From the NCBI RefSeq assembly GCF_028473665.1, contig NZ_CP098774.1, positions 2,356,001-2,420,000 on the forward strand: a DNA stretch of 64,000 nt. Direction: 5' to 3'. Shown one piece after another: positions 60,997 through 64,000 of this stretch. The stretch's first letter is position 1, and each line of letters begins with the position of its first letter. The position numbers and the translations under genes are program-made. The notes beneath the pieces are model-generated. The model did no database searches. It was not told the origin of the DNA and saw only the letters and a list, made by a program, of their open reading frames with translations. The stretch comes from Sphingomonas sp. QA11 (GTDB lineage: Bacteria; Pseudomonadota; Alphaproteobacteria; Sphingomonadales; Sphingomonadaceae).

Positions 60997-61259
60997 CGCC
61001 AGATCTTATGGTTGCGCACGCGCGGGCAGCGACCAAGGCGCGTCAGCCACAAGTCGAAGATGCGCGGCTCCCGCACACACAGCACCACGCCGACGAGATG
61101 GACGATCAGCGCGACGCCCAGCACCCAGAAGGCGTGGAAGATCAGGAACAGTTCGGTCGCGATGACCGCGTTGAACACGAAATAGCTGTAGGTGACGCCG
61201 GCGAACATCTGCGGCCGGGTGAGCGCGACGAACAGCGGGTCCCGCTCCAGCCCGTTCAT
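60975..61259 (-). CDS. virB3: Type IV secretion protein VirB3
   Basis: 94-aa inner-membrane protein: MNGLERDPLFVALTRPQMFAGVTYSYFVFNAVIATELFLIFHAFWVLGVALIVHLVGVVLCVREPRIFDLWLTR (read in parts). The early DPLFVALTRP motif and two helices are the VirB3 family mark. Four bases after virB2 and overlapping virB4 by 22 bases, so co-translated. Confidence 0.93.
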   Translation of the reverse strand: MNGLERDPLFVALTRPQMFAGVTYSYFVFNAVIATELFLIFHAFWVLGVALIVHLVGVVLCVREPRIFDLWLTRLGRCPRVRNHKIWRCNSYRP

Positions 61260-61262
61260 GCG

Positions 61263-61598
61263 TCAGTATCCGGCGCTGGCGGTGGACTGGATGCCGGCCA
61301 CGATGCTTGCCGCCCCGAACAGGATGAAGCACCCAAGGATCACCGTCGCGCCGTAGCGCCAGTTGATCCGGCCGGTCAGCATCAGGAAGCCGACCGAGGC
61401 AACCGCGATCACTGCGACGACCGTCGCGACCGTACCGAGCAAGGTGCCCTGAAGCCACCGCACGGCAGAGACGATCGCACCCGAACCTTGCGGATCGGCA
61501 AGTGTATCCTGCGCGAGGGCAGCACTGGACTGGATCGTCGCCCATGCAGCAGCCAACCAGCCACCGCCGCGTATTTTCTTGCCGTTCAACCCGTACAT
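61263..61598 (-). CDS. virB2: Type IV secretion major pilin VirB2/TrbC
   Basis: 111-aa pilin precursor. Start ATG 61598 (MYGLNGKKIRGGGWLAAAWATIQSSAALAQ) gives a long signal-like N-terminus with a likely cleavage after ALA-Q. The mature part has two helices: LLGTVATVVAVIAVASVGFLML and YGATVILGCFILFGAASIVAGIQ, joined by the short basic loop TGRINWR, as in VirB2/TrbC pilins. First gene of the operon, with the promoter in the 54 bp before it and beyond. Confidence 0.9.
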   Translation of the reverse strand: MYGLNGKKIRGGGWLAAAWATIQSSAALAQDTLADPQGSGAIVSAVRWLQGTLLGTVATVVAVIAVASVGFLMLTGRINWRYGATVILGCFILFGAASIVAGIQSTASAGY

Positions 61599-61652
61599 CC
61601 CCGCGTAACAGTCTGATTCGCCCGATCTCGACTTTGCGCGCTGGCTCGGCAC

Positions 61653-62948
61653 TTGCCAACAGCTTTCGGCGACGGGTTTCCAGCAGCGGGACGAAGCGCG
61701 CGATTGCCAATCGCCCTTTTTCCAGCGGGATGCTACGCTGTACCGGCCCCCATTCCACGATCAGGCAGCAGCACCATTCGCCTCAAAGCATCCCCTGAAT
61801 TCGCGCTCGTCTGCGCCAGTATCGCCCGACCGCATTCGGACGAGCGCACCGCGCGGATCGTCGCCCTGGCCGCCGCCGGCATGGATTGGGGATGCGTCGA
61901 ACGGATCGCCGCCCGGCACCGCGTGGCGGGGCTTGTCCGCGAGGGATTGACCCGCGCCGGGCTCCCGGTGCCACGCGGCATCGCCAACCGCGCTCATCAC
62001 ACCACCCTATCCGCGCTCAAGAATGCGGGAGAGGCGCTTCGCCTTCAAAACCTGCTGGAGGAAACAGGGATCGAGCCGCTTTTCCTGAAGGGCTCGGCGC
62101 TTGCCATCCGGGCTTATGGGTCGATCGCGGTGCGCGATTCGATCGATATCGATATGGTCGTGGCACCCGCCGACGTCGCCCGGGCATGGACGGTGCTCAA
62201 TCAGGCCGGCTACAGCATGACCGCACCGTCGCGACCTCTCCCACCTGGCGCGCTCAGAACCTATCAAACGATCTCCAAGGACAGCGTGCACGTCCATTCC
62301 GAACGCCGGGTAAGGGTGGAATTGCACTGGCGGCTTTCCGATGCCGCGGGCGAAGCGGGCATGCCGCCTGTGAGCGACCATCGGATGGTTGAGGTTCCCG
62401 GTTCCGGCGCGCTTCGGACCCTCGCCGATCCGGCACTGTTCACCTATCTGTGCGTGCACGGTTCAGGCCATGCCTGGGCCCGACTGAAATGGCTGGCCGA
62501 CATCGCCGCCCTGCTGGGCACCAGCGAGGATGGCGGTGCCGGCCTCTGGGCAGCGGCGCAGGCCGGCGGCGCGGCGCGGCCCGCCGCATCGGCGATCATG
62601 CTCGCCAATGCGGCGTTCGGAACCCCCTTCCCTCCCGGCTTCGTCCCGCCGCGATCACTCCGGCTAGCACTACTCAACCGGCTGGCGCTACGGGTGATGG
62701 CTGCCGGCGGTGGCGCCCGGGAATTGGCTGACACGCCGTGGAATTCGGTGGTCGAACCAAGCGCGACGCTGCTGACCCTGTCGCGCTGGCGCGATGCCTG
62801 GTCGCACGTCCGGCGGGTGGCGATCCCGGCTGAAGACGTGGTGCTGCTTCGCCTGCCCGCCGGATTGAGCGGACTCTACCCTCTGCTGCGCCTGCCGCTC
62901 TGGATCTGGAAGCGATCGCCCTGGTCGCCGCGAAAACGGACTGCCTGA
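61653..62948 (+). CDS. Nucleotidyltransferase-family protein (NTP_transf_5-like), start uncertain
   Basis: A protein of up to 431 aa from TTG 61653; the recognisable part begins about residue 45 (PEFALVCASIARPHSDERTARIVALAAAGMDWGC). It has the family pattern HRVAGLVREGLTRAGLP, then LFLKGSALAIRAYGSIAVRDSIDIDMVV with the GSxxxR-type and DxD-type elements of the putative nucleotidyltransferase, and a VELHWRLSDAAG region. There is no ATG or GTG before the conserved part and no ribosome site, so the start is guesswork. Such genes often accompany polysaccharide or lasso-peptide loci. It is divergent from virB2 with a 54-bp gap. Confidence 0.78.
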   Translation: MPTAFGDGFPAAGRSARLPIALFPAGCYAVPAPIPRSGSSTIRLKASPEFALVCASIARPHSDERTARIVALAAAGMDWGCVERIAARHRVAGLVREGLTRAGLPVPRGIANRAHHTTLSALKNAGEALRLQNLLEETGIEPLFLKGSALAIRAYGSIAVRDSIDIDMVVAPADVARAWTVLNQAGYSMTAPSRPLPPGALRTYQTISKDSVHVHSERRVRVELHWRLSDAAGEAGMPPVSDHRMVEVPGSGALRTLADPALFTYLCVHGSGHAWARLKWLADIAALLGTSEDGGAGLWAAAQAGGAARPAASAIMLANAAFGTPFPPGFVPPRSLRLALLNRLALRVMAAGGGARELADTPWNSVVEPSATLLTLSRWRDAWSHVRRVAIPAEDVVLLRLPAGLSGLYPLLRLPLWIWKRSPWSPRKRTA

Positions 62949-63045
62949 GCCAAGCCAGCGAGAGATCGTCCCGTTCGCATCGACAAGCTCGGCCTTGCTC
63001 GACACGAACGGTGATTTTCAGTTCGATGGACAAGCGCGCTCGACT

Positions 63046-64000
63046 TCACTTCACGCGGGCGAGCCTCGGCGACAACAGGTGCACCACGCCGACGGCGACC
63101 AGATAGACGCTGCCGGCCACCGCGAAGATCAGCGTATAACTGCCCGTGGTCTGCAGGATATACCCGGTGAACCAGGCCATCCCCATGCCCCCGACAGCGC
63201 CGACCGTGCCGCCGATCCCGACGACCGACCCTACCGCCCCGCGCGGGAACATGTCCGAGGGGATGGTGTAGAGGTTCGCCGAAAAAGCCTGATGCGCTGC
63301 GGTGGCAAGCCCGACGATGCCGACCGCAAGCCACAGATTGTCGACATATTGAGCAAAGAAGATCGGCATCACCAGGAAGGCGCAGGCAAGCATGGTCAGC
63401 TTGCGCGCGACGTTCGCGGAAACGCCGCGCTTCATCATCGTCGAGGATGACCAGCCGCCGGCGACGCTGCCGAGGTCGGAGATGAGATAGATCACGATCA
63501 ACGGCGGACCGAAGCTCTTGAGATCGAGATGATAGGTCTTGGCAAGGAAATCCGGCGTCCAGAACAGGAAGAGCCACCAGATCGGGTCGATCAGGAATTT
63601 GCCCAGCGCATAGGCCCAGGTCTCGCGGTAGCGTATCAGGCGCAGCCAGCCGATCTTCTCGACCGGATCAGCCGGGTCGCTCTCGATATGGGCAAGTTCC
63701 GCCGCCGACACGCGCGGCTGCTCGCGCGGGCGGCGATAGATCGCGATCCACGCGACCAGCCAGACCAGGCTTGCCGCGCCAGTGATGATGAAGGCCATCC
63801 GCCAGCCGAGCCCGAGCGTTACCACGATGAACGGCACGACCACCGGCGTCACGATCGCACCGATGTTTGCACCGGCATTGAAGATGCCGGTGGCAAGCGC
63901 CCGCTCCCTGGCGGGAAACCATTCCGACACTGCCTTGATTCCGGCGGGAAAATTCCCCGATTCGCCGACACCGAGGACGAAGCGCGCCGCGGAGAAATGC
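63046..64000 (-). CDS. MFS transporter of the hexuronate (ExuT/ACS) type, N-terminus cut by window
   Basis: At least 317 codons, open at the right edge. It reads GVGESGNFPAGIKAVSEWFP, RALATGIFNAGANIGAIVTPVVVPFIV, then WRMAFIITGAASLVWLVAWIAIYRRPREQP, later GKFLIDPIWWLFLFWTPDFLAKTYHLDLKSFGPPLIVIYLISDLGSVAGGW and SANLYTIPSDMFPRGAVGSVVGIGGTVGAVGG, all typical of the ACS/hexuronate branch of the major facilitator superfamily. It is convergent with the nucleotidyltransferase-family gene, 98 bp away. Substrate probably a sugar acid. Confidence 0.9.
   Translation of the reverse strand, partial: HFSAARFVLGVGESGNFPAGIKAVSEWFPARERALATGIFNAGANIGAIVTPVVVPFIVVTLGLGWRMAFIITGAASLVWLVAWIAIYRRPREQPRVSAAELAHIESDPADPVEKIGWLRLIRYRETWAYALGKFLIDPIWWLFLFWTPDFLAKTYHLDLKSFGPPLIVIYLISDLGSVAGGWSSSTMMKRGVSANVARKLTMLACAFLVMPIFFAQYVDNLWLAVGIVGLATAAHQAFSANLYTIPSDMFPRGAVGSVVGIGGTVGAVGGMGMAWFTGYILQTTGSYTLIFAVAGSVYLVAVGVVHLLSPRLARVK

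Overview
The window is high-GC chromosomal DNA from an alphaproteobacterium, most likely a sphingomonad (Sphingomonas or a close relative). This is inferred from gene content and order: the assimilatory sulfate block cobA-DUF2849-cysI-DUF934-cysH, a UPF0262 gene beside dnaB, a tonB-exbB-exbD-exbD operon, purC/purS/purQ, and a compact chromosomal VirB cluster. No rRNA genes are present, so the species cannot be named.

Layout. 1-29.6 kb is mostly housekeeping: the end of selO, astD, the sulfate block, dnaB, UPF0262, a GH25 hydrolase, cdd, dcd, the TonB energising operon (with a clear terminator), folB, a GST, a GNAT enzyme, a DUF1285-NUDIX-CCA-enzyme operon, a GGDEF/EAL protein, parC, a LysR regulator, a secreted esterase, a DUF4349 lipoprotein, purC, purS and purQ. 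At 29.9-33.7 kb two tRNA genes (Cys and Arg) and a tRNA-His-like 3' half flank a 706-residue protein with an eCIS-core (DUF4157) domain and no injection machine nearby.

33.6-41.1 kb looks like the worn end of an integrated element. It starts at the 3' end of tRNA-Arg(TCT) with a serine recombinase split by a one-base frameshift that separates the catalytic serine from the rest. It continues with a ParE/RHH toxin-antitoxin pair, a parB fragment cut after its first ~105 codons, a Tat-arginase/beta-propeller/RidA-fragment operon facing a LysR regulator, a broken SDR fragment and a TAG microsatellite.

41.3-52.7 kb holds accessory and stress genes. The notable item is a two-gene RiPP-type locus at 43.07-44.60 kb: a 65-residue peptide with five evenly spaced cysteines, immediately followed by a radical SAM/SPASM maturase with complete cluster motifs. 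Around it are a PadR/membrane protein pair, two DUF1801 genes linked by a 27-bp tandem array, an ArsR/SRPBCC operon, a divergent nicotinamidase/pncB pair and a DJ-1/PfpI protein. An AT-rich cluster of AATTCCCTGTT palindromes precedes plsY.

53.7-61.6 kb, minus strand, is an overlapping virB2-B3-B4-B6-B8-B9-B10-B11 operon. No VirB1, B5, B7, coupling protein or relaxase was recognised. The window ends with a nucleotidyltransferase-family gene lacking a clear start and a truncated ExuT-type MFS transporter.

The strongest candidates for something undescribed are the RiPP locus (43070-44599) and the orphan eCIS-core protein (30335-32455). Functions are read from motifs by eye; no database search was possible.
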